DNA of 64,000 bases from Stenocarpella maydis. Lineage: Eukaryota; Ascomycota; Sordariomycetes; Diaporthales; Diaporthaceae. This document shows, piece after piece, positions 37,171 through 49,274 of the stretch. Position 1 is the first letter of the stretch, and every line of letters starts with the position of its first letter. The position numbers were made by a program, and so were the translations under genes. The stretch spans positions 32,818-96,817 of the forward strand of contig NQMI01000162.1 in NCBI GenBank assembly GCA_002270565.1, in the 5' to 3' direction. Under the pieces are notes generated by a model, which worked only from the letters and a program-made list of their open reading frames with translations, did no database searches and was not told where the DNA came from.

Positions 37171-38337
37171 ATTGAGATATTTGGAGATGTGCGTGGAGGT
37201 TTATTCGCCTTGAGAGAAATGGGTAGAAGCGTTTCTTTGGTGGTGGTGGTGGTGGTGGTCCGTTGTTGGTTGGGGGCTTGGGAGGCCTGGATTCCGGGGT
37301 GCACTGGTACAGGATCGCGGAATTGCAGTCCGGGCCAGTGGGGAGTAGAGTAGACGTCGGCTGTCGAACGGGAGGGATGGCTGCCTGGAGGATGACGAGG
37401 TTAGGATGCCGGATTTGGAGGAGAAGGAGATGGAGGAGACGGAGATGGAGGCGTCGGATGGTGGCACAGGTTGGTGAGAGAAGCTTGGGCGGAGGACGAT
37501 GATGAATTAGGCTGGGCTGGGTTGGGGACCAGGCCTGGCAGAAGGCAGAAGGGGGAGGGGTGTGGCTGGTGTGAGTGAGAAGACACCCAGTGACTGCACA
37601 AGTCAGGCGCTGGCTGGCTTGGGGACTGGCAGAGCCCTGCTCTGCACTTTGCACAGCCTACTCGTCCTCACCTAGGTAGGTACCTAACCTTGGAAGGCTG
37701 TATCTACTAACTTTCGCAGCCGAGTTTCCCGGGCCCCAGGCAGGGAGGCAGGGAGGGAGGAAGGGTCATTAGGTAATCTGCACTCTGGTTCAACATGCTG
37801 CATCTGAATTGAAACGGACCGCACAGTCACTAGCCTACATACCTAGGTATATACCTATATAATGAGGGGCCACGGTACATACAGGGGGCGACGCGCAACA
37901 TCAAGCGGACCCTCATTCACAAGCCAGGCTGCCCAGGCTGCCAGGCCCCCTGCCTGACCACTCTCCTGCCACTGTGACATGACGACACACCCCGGCTGAA
38001 ATTAGAAGCGGCTCGGTTGGGGTCCAGATTGCATACTTTCCAGGTTGGGAGCTTAAATATGTACCCTGGGCCAGTAGGTAGCTCATTACTTACCCCTACG
38101 AGTTGAGCAACGTGGTGGAAATATCACCCTTCGAGACGACGACGTACAGCGAGCCCCCTCAACCTCACCTCACCTCCCCTACCCGCCCACAACCATTGCT
38201 CTCGTCAAGCTTCTTCGCTGCACGGCGACTGCAGAAAATCCTGGACAATAATTTGCTGCGCCCAACCGCCTAGGTCCCAGAAACCCCCGAGCTGCAGCAG
38301 GCTTCGAGCTGTCTGTCAACTCCCCCTGCTGCCCACC
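37171..38337. promoter_or_regulatory. Divergent promoter region between VPS21 and SAC1
   Basis: This 1.17-kb spacer must hold the promoters of both genes. It contains a TGG repeat at 37239-37259 in the VPS21 leader, ACCTAGGT followed by GGTACC at 37670-37684, an exact TACCTAGGTA at 37840-37849 and a TATATAA-like sequence near 37855. A C/T-rich tract runs up to the SAC1 ATG (CACCATGG). No coding frame is supported. Which elements work is not known. Confidence 0.55.
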
Positions 38338-40570
38338 ATGGCCCTGCCCTTCAGGGATATAAACGTCCAGGTCGCCTCCGACTCTTACATCTTCACCTCG
38401 CCCTCGTCCCCTGATGCCCCGGCCCTCACCATCGACCGCCCAAGCGGCGACATTCGCTTGAGCGACGGCGCTCTGGTTGCTGGCAAGAGGGTGTCGAGGG
38501 TGACGAGTATTGCTGGCATCCTGGGCATCATCCAGCTGCGACTTGGTACTGCACCTCTTCGGACCCATTCACACTCGCCACCATGGCCTCGCTGACATCT
38601 GAATCCCCCAGACAAGTATGTCATCGTCATTACCAAGGCACAGCCCGTCGGCCGCCTCAGGGGCCACATGGTTTACAAGATCGTCTCCACCGATATCCTT
38701 CCCATGCGCGAGCGACAAGTCCACGACCCAGACGAGGATAGGTTCCTCGCCATACTCAAGTCCTTCATCAAGTCTGGCCCCATGTACTTCTCTTACTCGA
38801 TAGACCTCACCAACAGCTTCCAGCGCCAATCACAACATGACAACTCCACACCATTGTGGCAGCGCGCCGACGACCGCTTCTTCTGGAACAAGTTCGTTCA
38901 GTCCGACCTGATCGAGTTCCGCACATCGGGCGCGAGAGGTCATCCCGGCCCGCAGCCTGGCGCCGACCCCTACATATTGCCAGTCATCTTTGGCATGCTC
39001 GAGATCCACCCCACGACATTCAAGGGTGCCCCCTTGACCATCATCCTCATCACCAGGCGTGGCCGGCACAGGGGCGGAACAAGGTATTTCTCGCGCGGAA
39101 TAGACGAGCAAGGCCATGTGTCCAACTACAATGAGACCGAGCAGGTCGTGATATTGAACGACAGCGCCGCCGGCATGAGCGGCTTTGCCGGATCTGCCAA
39201 CGTCCAGGCGCGTAAAACGGATGGCCAGGAGACCCAGATATTGTCCTACGTCCAGACTCGAGGCAGTGTTCCGGTGAACTGGGCCGAGATAAACACTCTT
39301 TCGTACACGCCGAAGCTGCAGATCCGCGGCATCGACTCTGCCGTGAGTGCGGCCTCGGCTCACTTCGACGAACAGATCCGTATCTACGGCGACAACTACC
39401 TGGTCAACCTCGTCAACCAGAAAGGCCGAGAGAAGCGCGTGAAGGACGCCTATGAACAGATGATTGAGAAACTGCAGTCATCCCCCAAGCAGGCCGTGAT
39501 AGGCGATCAGATTACTGACGAAAAGTTCCACGTCATCGAATCTGGTTCGTCCAAGCGGGCGTTCGATCGCATCCACTACATATACTTCGACTTCCACTCC
39601 GAGACGAAGGGCATGCAGCTGCACAGGGCGCAGCTCCTCCTGGACCGCATGCAGGATGCGCTTATTGCGCAGCAGTATTTCCGAGCCGTGGACATGCCGG
39701 GTGGCATCGACGGACGCCTCGAGCCTAGGAACTTCCAGACCTCGGTCGTGCGGACCAACTGCATGGACTGCCTGGACCGCACCAACGTCGTGCAGAGCAT
39801 GCTGGCACGGTGGACCCTCGACCGCATGTTCGTCGACCTGGGCCTCATGCAGCGCGGGGCCACATTCAAGGACGAGGACCCTGCCTTCGAGCTCCTCTAC
39901 CGCAACCTCTGGGCCGACAACGCCGACGTGGTCAGCAAGAGCTACTCGGGCACGGGAGCTATGAAGACGGACATGACCCGCCTCGGCAAGCGCACCAAGG
40001 CCGGCGCCATGCGGGACGGCGAAATCGCCATCACGCGCTACGTCAAGAACAACTTCCTCGACGGGCCCCGGCAGGACGCCTTCGACCTCTTCCTGGGCAT
40101 CTACGACCCGGGCGCCGTTGCCGTCGGGCCCAGCCAGATCTTTGCGGACCGCCGGCCCGTCCTCATCCAGGCCATCCCTTACATCCTGGCCTTCAGCATC
40201 TTCTTCGTGCTGGTTGGTCTGTTCTCCAGGCGGCTACCCGACTCGGCGGTCCTGCCGGTGCGTCTCTTCATCATCTTCTGGACCCTCGTGGGCGCCTGGT
40301 CCGCACGGTTCATCCTCAAGAACGGCATGCTCTACGTAAGTCTCATACCATTTACCACCGGGTAACGTTTCCAGATCCAAACTGACAGTGACTCCTTAGG
40401 TCAACTGGCCCAAACTCAACCCTCGCCCATACGTCGCCGAGGGCTACCAGGAGACCATCAGCAAGGTCAGGAAAGACCCGCTGCTGGGGCCGCTCGTGGC
40501 CAGGCACGAGCGTGGCCTCACCGCCGCGAGGTACTCCAACGCGGAGGAGGGCAAGAAAAGGATCGAGTAG
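38338..40570 (+). CDS. SAC1: Phosphoinositide phosphatase SAC1
   Basis: Three exons, 38338-38545, 38612-40335 and 40400-40570, give 700 aa; the start ATG sits in CACCATGG. Sac1 removes phosphate mainly from phosphatidylinositol 4-phosphate at the endoplasmic reticulum and Golgi, keeping PI4P low in the ER. The Sac domain fills most of exon 2. The catalytic Cys-x5-Arg motif is CMDCLDRT at about residues 453-460. Two hydrophobic segments near 587-607 and 618-640 form the C-terminal membrane hairpin, followed by a cytosolic tail from exon 3 that includes VNWPKLNPRPY and a Lys-rich end. Length, motif and topology all match fungal Sac1, and not the synaptojanin-like proteins, which carry a 5-phosphatase domain. 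Confidence 0.95.
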
Positions 40571-41454
40571 AGAGGCCCCCCTCCCCTTTTTTTCGCGGGG
40601 CGTATTGTAATAATAGACTTGGTTCCTTTTGTTCCCGTGCTGGAGTACCGGCGTGACTCTCGAGCAGTTGACATTTATATGTCGACCGTAGGGTCAGTTA
40701 TTGAGAAGCCCTCCTGGGCACGGTGGGATTCTCCCTACATGTCCTTCTTCCTGTTACATCTTGTGCCTATTCTTGAGCTTGAGTTGTTCTGGTTTTTTTT
40801 CTTCTCCCACATCATGTTGCCTGCGAACTTTGAGCGAGGTTTATATTCTCATTGCTTAATTCAGTTATCCAGTGTGCTTCACACGTACAACTCGAGGCCG
40901 TGCATCCGTCCAACTCTGCATCTTTAGTCCGATTTTCTTTGCTCTTGTCTTCCTCCACAGCCTTTATAGACCGATCCTCGATGATGGGTGAGATACTAGG
41001 AGAATTCGCGTGGGATGAGTTGCACTTATAGCGTGAGCTTATATCGACACGGGGACAGAATGCACCTCGCCAGACCCGTTAATGTCTGACGGCCATTCCC
41101 TCGACGCCTATTTTTGCTTCTGCTACTTTCTTCGTGTTCAATGTCCTACTGTGAGGCCGCGCAAACCTCATCACGCAGGCCGAGGCTGTAGCGGGATCAC
41201 GTCCGAATTGCCTGTCCATGGTATTCATATGAACTCGCACAGCCTCGCTTCAACAAAAGCCACACCCGTCATGTATAATATCTGGCTTCTTTCAAGTTAC
41301 TGCCCTCAAGGAGGGGCAGGGCACCCCGTTTCCTACCTAACCCTCCAAACCACGAGCACACCGACATCAGCCAGCCCTTTGTTCCTCCACCCCTTCTCAA
41401 GATCATATATCCCCCCCCCCCGGCTCCCCCTTTCTACAGCTCCTCCCCTAGCCT
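40571..41454. other. Intergenic between convergent genes
   Basis: 3' flanks of SAC1 (+) and the 242-aa protein gene (-). A poly-C run lies near 41411. No gene seen. Confidence 0.65.
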
Positions 41455-42325
41455 TCACGCCGCGACAAAGTCGGTCCTCACGCCCCGCGAGGAGACAAAT
41501 GCCCCCTCCTCGCCCCGCCAGATGAACCAGTCGTCAAACGCCAGCGACCACACCCACCCCATATTGTCCCCCGGCGGTAGGATCCCCGACGCGCGCGCGG
41601 CCGCCCGCACCGAGTCCAGGACGGGCTTGATGTGCCGCGTCGACTTGGTGCCCGGACGGATGGCGAGGAGCTCGGTGCGCACGCGCCCGATGCGGGCGAG
41701 GGCCTCGGGGCCCAGGCCCTGCTGTCCGCTGGCGCCGGGGCCGCTGCTGCTGTTGTGGTTGCCGTGGTGGCCGTGGCTGCGATTCTCGGCCGGTAAGAAC
41801 GGCGCCAGCCTGCGCTCCAGGTCGTCCATCTCGTTGTTGAGCTCGCGGATCGAGGGGGCGTGCTCGAGGGCGGCGGGGATTTTCTCCTGTGCTGGGGGGA
41901 AATATGGTGCCCCGTGTAAGCCCNGAGGAGGGGTTCACGTTTTCCTAAACGGGGAAGTTTGAGGCAAGGAAGGAGGGATAATAAGAGAGGAGGAGAAAAG
42001 CGCCGCTGCTGGGTGCCTCCGTACTCACCGGGTCCAGCGTGCCCGTCCACCCGATGACGGAATACCTCAGGGCCAGGCGGCACTCGTCGACCTGGTGCCT
42101 GAAGCAGACGGCCTCCTCGCGGCGGCGTACCATGGCCTGGAGCTGCTCCTGCTGTGACAGGGGGGGGAGGCGCGTCGGCCGTCCGTCGTTATCCTCGTCT
42201 TCCTCTCCCCTTTCTTGCTGCCGCCCCAGTGCGGGCTGCTGCTCGATGGCGGCGTCGCTGTTGCTCGACTTGACAGGCACGTCGTCTGCGGGGGTCTCCA
42301 TGATGGTCGGGGTTGGACGAGGCAT
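41455..42325 (-). CDS. Protein of unknown function, 242 aa
   Basis: Two exons, 42325-42029 and 41886-41455, with a GTGAGT donor and CACAG acceptor in phase 0. I chose the ATG at 42325; the frame is open to 42517 upstream but that part looks like leader. The N-terminal 60 residues are acidic and Gln-rich. The stretch joined across the intron (RLALRYSVIGWTGTLDP and then EKIPAALEHAPSIREL) reads as folded helical protein. The C-terminal part is Trp-rich (MGWVWSLAFDDWFIW). There is no signal peptide or membrane segment. I do not recognise the family. The single ambiguous base of the window (41924) lies inside this intron, so it does not affect the protein. Confidence 0.68.
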
Positions 42326-43583
42326 CGCGGCGCGGGCACGTAGAGGAGAAAGCACTTGATGCTGGGTGTCGGTTGGTCGGCGGTCGTCTTGGAGTGGACC
42401 CGAGGCCGCCAGGGCGTTGATGGCGAGTGTGAGAGAGAGCAGGTTGACGGTGATGGAGGCTGACGAGAGGCTTGAGAGTCCCCCGCTGGGTAAAAATTTA
42501 GGGTGATTGCAGGTCACTTTTCTTGGATCACGGACACCTTCATTAAGAAACGCTAAGCGCGTATGTGCTGGTATGAATGAATGGGGTGGCAGGTGCGGTT
42601 TATAATTGCACGTCAGGCACAGAATGGCTCCAGGCTGCCGCTTCAGAGTCGGTAACTATAGAGGCTAGACGGGGATAAAGGACAAGGCTGAACCAGACCC
42701 CTCCTGGATCTCCCCTTTGGCCTTCATGAGAACGGGACAATTTGGTTTCTAACGGAGTTGTAGGCGCCGGGTTTGGACAAGAGGAACCCGTTGGGGTCCA
42801 TGTCTAGCGGCAGCGTCACGTATATTTGTGTACGAGAGGGAAGCAGAATAGGGATTGAAGATCATGACGGGCATGCCTGGCCTTATGCGGGCCTAGGTTT
42901 GGGACTCAGGTGTCACCTAGTTGACGTCGATGGCACCTCTCAGACCAAATCAGTATTGCCCACTTACACTAGTGGCCATCACAGCATATCAAAGAACTAG
43001 CCTAGCCAAGAATTCTGTCGGGTATGTGTGTGTACTATAAAAGTATAGACAAGATGGGGACCATCGAAAGGCCAGCCCCGGGAGCTTTTACTCCTCCGTA
43101 CGGCCACTCGAGCTTCCCAGACGGCCAGTTTATTCCAACCCCCCGTATGTGAATAGTCCAAAACCCGCTGAAGGGAGGACACGAGTCCACCTGGAACCGT
43201 GTGTCCTTTCCCCAATGCCCCTTTCCCCAGCTCCCAGCTGTGCGCCCCATGGGTGTGTGAGGGTGTGCATACAAGTAAGACAGAGTATTACTAGATTAAA
43301 ACCAAACAATGTAAAAACAGAAGAATAAAACCCTCCAATGGGGGTCAAGGCACACAAACACGGCTGCGCCTATAATCATTGTCCCCCCTTCTATCCAAAC
43401 GACAGCCCAACGGGGGACGCGGCATCTGCTATGCTTTCGATGAAGGGAGACAGAAAAGAAGGACTGACAAAACTCCGAAGGCTATGCCACAAGTTAAACA
43501 GAAACCACAGCATGAGAAGAAGGCAGGGACAGGCGGTGGCTTTGTTAGGGGTGGTGCCGCCCGTGGTGTCGCTACGCGCCGCC
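42326..43583. other. Intergenic
   Basis: Upstream of the 242-aa gene and 3' flank of the 1279-aa gene. No gene recognised. Confidence 0.62.
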
Positions 43584-46500
43584 CTACAGCCACAGCAGCC
43601 ACCTCACGCCCGAGACGAAGCCCTTGCCGACGCCGAGGAACACCCTCGCGACCATGACCACGAGCCACACGTACCACATGAACCCGACCAGCGCCCACTC
43701 GAGCGCCAGCCACCCGGCCCGCCGCGCCCACCGGAACCGCCGCCGCCGCCGCCGCGACAGCTTGTCGATGACGTCCACCACCGCCTTGACCTTGCGCCGC
43801 TGCCCGTCCACCAGGTCCCCGCTGACCTCGTCCGCCTCCTCGGCCGCGGCCCGCGTCATCGCGCTCAGGTCCAGCTGCAGCCGCGTTCGCAGCTGCTCGA
43901 TCTGTCCGTTGAGGTCGCTGCGCGTCCGGTGCCGGAACGAATCGGCCGCCGACTCCCACCGCTGCCGCGACGTCTGGATCGCCGTGCCGAGCACCCGCGC
44001 CGTCACGGGGAAGACGTCCGCCTCCGAGATGGGCCTGCTGAGGACCTCCTGCCGCTGGTCCTCGGGCGCCAGCTGCATGACCTCGGGCCACGGGACCCTG
44101 TTGCCGAGGGCCCCGAGGACGTCGCTGCCCTGCTTGTTGCCTGCGGTGACATCGATCACCTGCGCTTGTTGGGCGCGCCGGGATATGTTCATGGCCATCA
44201 CACCAGAACTCAGCATGAGTGCTTTTACACGAGCAACCTCCCGCCTGGTTAGCGGTGCACGTTCGGGTACCAAAGTCTGCTCTGACAGGGAGAAGTGAAG
44301 GCTGTCCCTGTTGAAAGCCGCTGAGAAACGACGCGTCTTGGGCGACTGCGCAGAGAGTGCTGAGCCTGGACGCCTGCCACCAGATGGCGGCTCCTCGTGG
44401 ATATTACTCATGCGTCTCTCCGTGTCTGAGAAATCGACTGCTTGGTCTATTTGGGTGTCCCCGGACGAGTCTGCAACAGAGATGTCTATCCTTGGGGGCT
44501 TCAACAGCTCGAACCGGGTCGACCGGCGGCTAGCCGGCCTCGACAGCGAGTAACCCAGAGGTTCATCGCGGTCGCCACCATCCCTGTTATCCGATGCGGA
44601 AACGAAAGGAGGCATGATGTCGAGGAAGTGTTTGGACTCTTGCTTGGCATGCCCTGGCCGGCCTCTGACCGAGGCAGTCGGAGAGACCGACTTAGCCTGT
44701 TTGCGTCTACCTCGATCCTCACCATCTGTCGCGTCGGAAGATGAAGTCGAAGAATCGGAATCCTCGGCCTCGGATTCTTTCTTCCAAATCAGCTCACTGA
44801 CCTTAGAAACACCTGATTTGAGGACGCTGTCGATCCGTGGGCCCTTGAAAAGACTCCGCAGGCTGGCGCCGGTCTCGCTCAAACGCATGCTGTTCGTCTT
44901 GCGGTGCGACTTTTGGCTGTCGCCTGTGAGCCGTGATGTAATAATCTTCGGCTCGGGCCCGGCAGAGCCATTCCTGGACCGTGAGCGCCCTCTTTTGTCC
45001 ACCAGTTCGGGGTTACTAGACAACCTGTCGGAGGACACGGCGACAACTTCAACACTGTCGTCCTTCTCAATAGATTGGATCTCTTGCTGGCGTTCCGAGG
45101 CTCGCTCACGGCTGCGGTCGCGGAACATGTGCTTGACCTTGGAGAATGGATTCCTCGACGGCGATCCAGTCCTACTGGACGCTGGCGACAGGTCTGTGCC
45201 AATTCCAGGCATGAAGTAGTTATCGCGGCGCGAGGTGCGGGCCCCGGGCGAGTTTGGTGGGGAGGACTCGGATTCCAAGGAAGGCCTTCCCCAGAACGGA
45301 GGAACCTCTAGGCTTTCGCGGCTAGGGCGCTGTGACGAAGTGATCTTGGGGCGACCGGCGTAGTCCTTCTGCTCGACACGGCCAACGTTGCTGAAGGATT
45401 CCCTGCGGCTGCGTTGGCGACTGCATCCAGTCGAGTCCGAGTTCTCCAGATGGTCCGTCTTGATGGAGTATGACGGAAGAGATTTTGGTTCTTTAAGCTC
45501 CGGCTCTTGTGCCGATTTGGCCTGGTTTGCTTGGGCTTCCTCTCGCGCGATCATTTCCATCATTTGTTTCTCCAGAATGTCCTTGTCGTTATCTATTGTA
45601 TTCTTCCTGCTTCGTTTCTTCTGACCGTCTGAATCAGATGTACTCGAGGAGGACGAGTCCCGTCGGCGCAGCGGATTGTTTGAATGGGCGTGCGATGAGT
45701 TTGTGTGCCGGTGGAAACTCCTAAGCTCCTGTAGCTTCTGGCGAGCTCTCTCGCGTGTGCCCCCAGAGGCATGGTCGTGCTCTGGTCTGGCTGCTTTGGC
45801 ATCCGGTGTTGACTTTCCTGGACCATCTTCCCCTGACAGCTGCAGCTGTGCATTTTTGAATGCAGCCGCAGGCGAGGCCTCGTTTGTGGCCTGTGAAAGC
45901 GGCCGGTACAGCCCAGAATCCTGTGGGAAAACGCGCCGCCAGTTGCGGTCCTCGACCAGTCTCTTGTGGTCCTCTTGCTCCAGCCAATAGATATCTGCCA
46001 GAAGGTCGGCCGGCTCGATGGTCCAGTCGTTCCTCGGTCGCTTCGGCTTCGTGATAGCGTTTGAGGCACGGGGAACGTGGGTCGGCGGGGATGTCTCGAC
46101 ATTGAAGACATCTGCGCCAGTGAATGGTGGAAGGGTAGAGCCGCCTGGAGTTCGAATCTGGCGAGTAGCAACCCATTTCGCGACGTCGTCCACCCAGTCA
46201 GTGACCCTGCTGACGTCGCCGAAGCCTTGACTCTCGCCATCAATGGTCTTTCTCTCCCTTGCCCTGACCTTTCGATTCCTGATGTACTGCAGGGGGTCAT
46301 ACGGGCGACCAATCTGAGCAGCCGTGTCAAGATTTAGCCCATTTGCAGATGTAGGGCCCGGGAGTGCGTTGTCACTGGTGGTTGAGGACTTGGATAATGT
46401 GCCTGGTTGCAAGGGCGGCAACAGCTCGAGCGCCCGGCGGTATTGAGCAAGGAGTTCCATATAATCCTTGGCCTTCTGCGCCCTCGCCAGGGTTGAACTA

Positions 46501-47423
46501 GAAAAGTTATACCTATAGCCGCCGCCGTCGCCCGCAGGGTCGAAGGCGGGTTGTAGGGAGCCGGCCCTCCCGCTGGAACCTAATCTCGACAAGGTCCCGC
46601 GTTCTGGCTTTGGCGACATGGTACGGGAGACCCGCCTCTGTTGTTGCAGCTGCTGTCTAAGGCTTCCTGCCACGGCATTATCTGTGGGTAGTGGTACTAG
46701 TCTTGGCGGCAACGGCTGCGACGGATTCCTTCTCTGAGCCATGCGCCTCGACTCGCTCAGATTCAGGGCCATGTTCACAATCTGAGTCGATTCCATGTCC
46801 AAAGACGACGTCGAATTGCGCGGGGATGGTGCACTCGGGCTATCACGCATCTGATCTCGGCTGGTTTCTCCACCCAGAGCTCCCGGGGAAGTACGTGGCG
46901 GTCTTTCTGCTGAACCATTTCCCCTGCTCACCGGGCCTGGGGATAAGCCCATCCCCAGGCCGAGGCTTGAGTGTCTGCCATTCTCCGATGGCTCTTCGAT
47001 GTGTTGTGCTGATATGCGCTGGCTCTTGCTCCTGCCCTTCTCGGCTGTGCGCCGTGAGCGGTGCTTGTGCGGCCGAATGTCGTCGACGACAGCTTCCTCA
47101 AAGGGGTCGGAGAGGAGGAATGCGGCGCTGGATCGGTGTTTGTGCGGCCGGGACTGGCGCGACTGGCGTCTGTTCTCTCTTGCGGTATCGGTTCTCCTCT
47201 GATGCCCAGCGGCCGGCTCGTTGACGGGGGCGTCGGCGTGGGAGGGTCGCTGCGCCAGGGTGGCATCGTTGGTCCAAGAGCTGGTCATGATGCTGCCGGA
47301 GGCGCTCGACTCGGCAGGGTCTGGGCTGGCCGGGGCAGCATGGCGGCCCTGCGAGGCGGGACGATGGCCATGGTGGGCCGGTGGGAGGAGGTGCTGTGGA
47401 GAGGTGGCATCCTGTTCCGTCAT
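43584..47423 (-). CDS. Large Ser/Arg-rich protein with C-terminal membrane segment, function unknown
   Basis: One uninterrupted frame of 1279 aa from the ATG at 47423. Most of the protein is Ser/Pro/Arg-rich and predicted by eye to be disordered, with many RS- and SP-type phosphorylation-like sites. Two parts look conserved and folded. One is at about 200-550, containing MESTQIVNMALNLSESRR, a YRRALELLPPL helix and the dense segment DPLQYIRNRKVRARERKTID, which runs on to a tryptophan-rich stretch ending DIYWLEQEDHKRLVEDRNWR. The other is the last 200 residues, with helices from about 1100, a run of six arginines and a membrane segment near 1235-1262 (LEWALVGFMWYVWLVVMVAR). One C-terminal membrane segment and no signal peptide suggest a tail-anchored-like protein with a very large cytosolic part. 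I recognise no named family; the two blocks have the look of a filamentous-fungus-specific protein. Confidence 0.8.
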   Translation of the reverse strand: MTEQDATSPQHLLPPAHHGHRPASQGRHAAPASPDPAESSASGSIMTSSWTNDATLAQRPSHADAPVNEPAAGHQRRTDTARENRRQSRQSRPHKHRSSAAFLLSDPFEEAVVDDIRPHKHRSRRTAEKGRSKSQRISAQHIEEPSENGRHSSLGLGMGLSPGPVSRGNGSAERPPRTSPGALGGETSRDQMRDSPSAPSPRNSTSSLDMESTQIVNMALNLSESRRMAQRRNPSQPLPPRLVPLPTDNAVAGSLRQQLQQQRRVSRTMSPKPERGTLSRLGSSGRAGSLQPAFDPAGDGGGYRYNFSSSTLARAQKAKDYMELLAQYRRALELLPPLQPGTLSKSSTTSDNALPGPTSANGLNLDTAAQIGRPYDPLQYIRNRKVRARERKTIDGESQGFGDVSRVTDWVDDVAKWVATRQIRTPGGSTLPPFTGADVFNVETSPPTHVPRASNAITKPKRPRNDWTIEPADLLADIYWLEQEDHKRLVEDRNWRRVFPQDSGLYRPLSQATNEASPAAAFKNAQLQLSGEDGPGKSTPDAKAARPEHDHASGGTRERARQKLQELRSFHRHTNSSHAHSNNPLRRRDSSSSSTSDSDGQKKRSRKNTIDNDKDILEKQMMEMIAREEAQANQAKSAQEPELKEPKSLPSYSIKTDHLENSDSTGCSRQRSRRESFSNVGRVEQKDYAGRPKITSSQRPSRESLEVPPFWGRPSLESESSPPNSPGARTSRRDNYFMPGIGTDLSPASSRTGSPSRNPFSKVKHMFRDRSRERASERQQEIQSIEKDDSVEVVAVSSDRLSSNPELVDKRGRSRSRNGSAGPEPKIITSRLTGDSQKSHRKTNSMRLSETGASLRSLFKGPRIDSVLKSGVSKVSELIWKKESEAEDSDSSTSSSDATDGEDRGRRKQAKSVSPTASVRGRPGHAKQESKHFLDIMPPFVSASDNRDGGDRDEPLGYSLSRPASRRSTRFELLKPPRIDISVADSSGDTQIDQAVDFSDTERRMSNIHEEPPSGGRRPGSALSAQSPKTRRFSAAFNRDSLHFSLSEQTLVPERAPLTRREVARVKALMLSSGVMAMNISRRAQQAQVIDVTAGNKQGSDVLGALGNRVPWPEVMQLAPEDQRQEVLSRPISEADVFPVTARVLGTAIQTSRQRWESAADSFRHRTRSDLNGQIEQLRTRLQLDLSAMTRAAAEEADEVSGDLVDGQRRKVKAVVDVIDKLSRRRRRRFRWARRAGWLALEWALVGFMWYVWLVVMVARVFLGVGKGFVSGVRWLLWL

Positions 47424-48673
47424 CTCGAGCCCTTGTTCACGGGGGAAGGGTAGGGGACGGGCTGGAGGCCGAGTTGCAAATGGTTCAGAGACGCTAGACT
47501 GCAGGCAGGTGAAACATCTTGGTGCAGGTGGATGTCGACGAGGAGGAAGATAGATTCGTAGTGCGTTGTGATGGTCAAAGGCGCGGGTGGTGGCCTAGCA
47601 GGACAGAGTCAGGGCTCCCTCTCTGCTTGATTTGTCGGCCGGCGCAAGTCGTCGCAGATGGTTGTTGGATGGGCCTGTGGTCGAGTGCCTTGATGGCCGG
47701 GTCGGTTTACGACGCCCCTGTTTTTTTGGCATGTGCCCCCCGCCCTTCGGACCTAGGATTGGGGGTGTCGGCAGGAAGGTTGGTGAGACGAGGATTGGCG
47801 CAACGTCCAAGGCCATCCGGATGGCCCAAGGCTCAAGAGAGAGAGAGAGAGGCGCAGGCCCGGCAGGCCTAACCCCTAGACGTGACCAAGTACGTACCGC
47901 GCAGGGGCAACTTGCACATGCAGGATGTACTCATAGTGTAGTTGTGTACGCAGTAAGATTGGCAAGCTTGGTCCGCTCGGCTGCCCCACCAAACCCACCT
48001 CGTGCGCAGCTGCACCGTTGACTGCAGCACTGACTGCAGCTACTCCGTACACTAGTGTACGATACCTAGGTACCTAGGTACGCTAAGAGAGACCCAGTCC
48101 CACGTTGTCGTCTCATTTTAGTGTAGCGTAGTGTACATACTCCGTGGAGCCCTTGCTCCGGTAGTGGCGGGCATGCCGCCCCACTCGGGACCCAGATCTC
48201 CCCAGGTCCTTGGAGGGTCAGACTTGTGGTACCACTTGACCCTGGCTTGGCTTGGGCAACCTGACTCCCTCTGAGACCCCTCTAAATCACATCTGGCCAA
48301 GATCACCCGGATAATAAGCGTCAACCGGTCACCGTCTTCATCGCAAAACGCGCTTGACGACCAGCTGCCAGACAAGAGGGAAAGATTCAGCAGCCCACAG
48401 AGCTTGTTTCGAAACGAGGGGGTCCTTGGTCTTGATGGCGCTATCTGCTTGATCCAAGGCCCTCTGACAGATCTAGCAAGTCTCAGGGAGCGAAACTCTT
48501 TGCCATGCCAGCAGCCTTGGTACGGAGGATGCCCAAGCAACGCAGCCGCATACACCTTAGTTATGCGATTATGCGGCTTCTCATGCACTTGTAGATTGCG
48601 CAAACGAGTAGCCAATTCCTTTAGCATTCATCTTACTCACATTGACACTCCTTTCTTACTTGGGTTACCTACC
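47424..48673. other. Intergenic, start of the relic-rich stretch
   Basis: Promoter side of the 1279-aa gene. It contains a GA repeat near 47837, TACTCCGTA at 48041, ACTAGTGTAC at 48051, two overlapping TACCTAGGTA palindromes at 48063-48080 and further GTGTAC-type sequence near 48120. No intact gene. Confidence 0.6.
48063..48080. repeat. Overlapping TACCTAGGTA palindromes
   Basis: Two copies of the 10-base palindrome share two bases, giving an 18-base perfect palindrome. Single copies occur at 5101, 17858 and 37840. Confidence 0.75.
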
Positions 48674-48769
48674 TTCCATATTCCAGACCTACCCAATGAG
48701 ATGTTGTACTTGGTGATGTCCGCTATTGTTCCGTTTCGAGACTTGTGCCTTTGTATGGCATGCAACTAA
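48674..48769 (+). pseudogene. F-box-like fragment
   Basis: The last 31 codons of an open frame read FHIPDLPNEMLYLVMSAI and continue to a Phe-Arg-Asp-Leu-Cys ending. This fits the first half of an F-box (Leu-Pro-x-Glu-hydrophobic, then Asp-Leu and Cys spacing). A stop codon then cuts it off and I see no continuation. It may be a remnant of an F-box/ankyrin-type gene or a chance match; the match is short. Confidence 0.25.
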
Positions 48770-49274
48770 ATAATAGAGACTAGACTCGGCCCTGTCACCA
48801 ATGCCGTTAGCACCGGCAACCCAAGATTGCGATCATCTGTGTTGATGTTAGCCTCAGCGTTTACCAGCTGAGGAGTGCAGACCATCAGTACATAGCTAGG
48901 CAACAGTGAAGTTGATGATGATCCGGTTCTCTAACCTCGAGAAGGTTGGTCTCCCGATCAGCTAAAATCGTGCACCGCTGTCTTGTCCTCTCGCCTGACG
49001 TTGCTCGGCTCCTTTTGTTGTCAAATTGGACGGCACAATACCATGGGAAGAACTCGTTGAGGGTTGCCAGAATACCTAAGTAGAAACAGAGTTGTAATTT
49101 TGCGTGACGCAAACATCACCAACACCCTACGCAAACGGCCTTTGAGCCTTGCAAAAGGTTTCACGGTCTTTTTGATTCTTAATGAGCGGCAAAATGGAAC
49201 AAGAGGTCAAGAAGACCCTCCGAAGAGTCAGAAAATACCTCCGTCTTTTGCGGACCGTCGCTGATATTTTGCTG
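48770..49274. other. Intergenic
   Basis: About 500 bases with no supported feature. Confidence 0.6.

Noticed and set aside
41924..41924. Ambiguous base N
   Set aside because: Lies inside an intron of the 242-aa gene and reflects sequencing, not biology.
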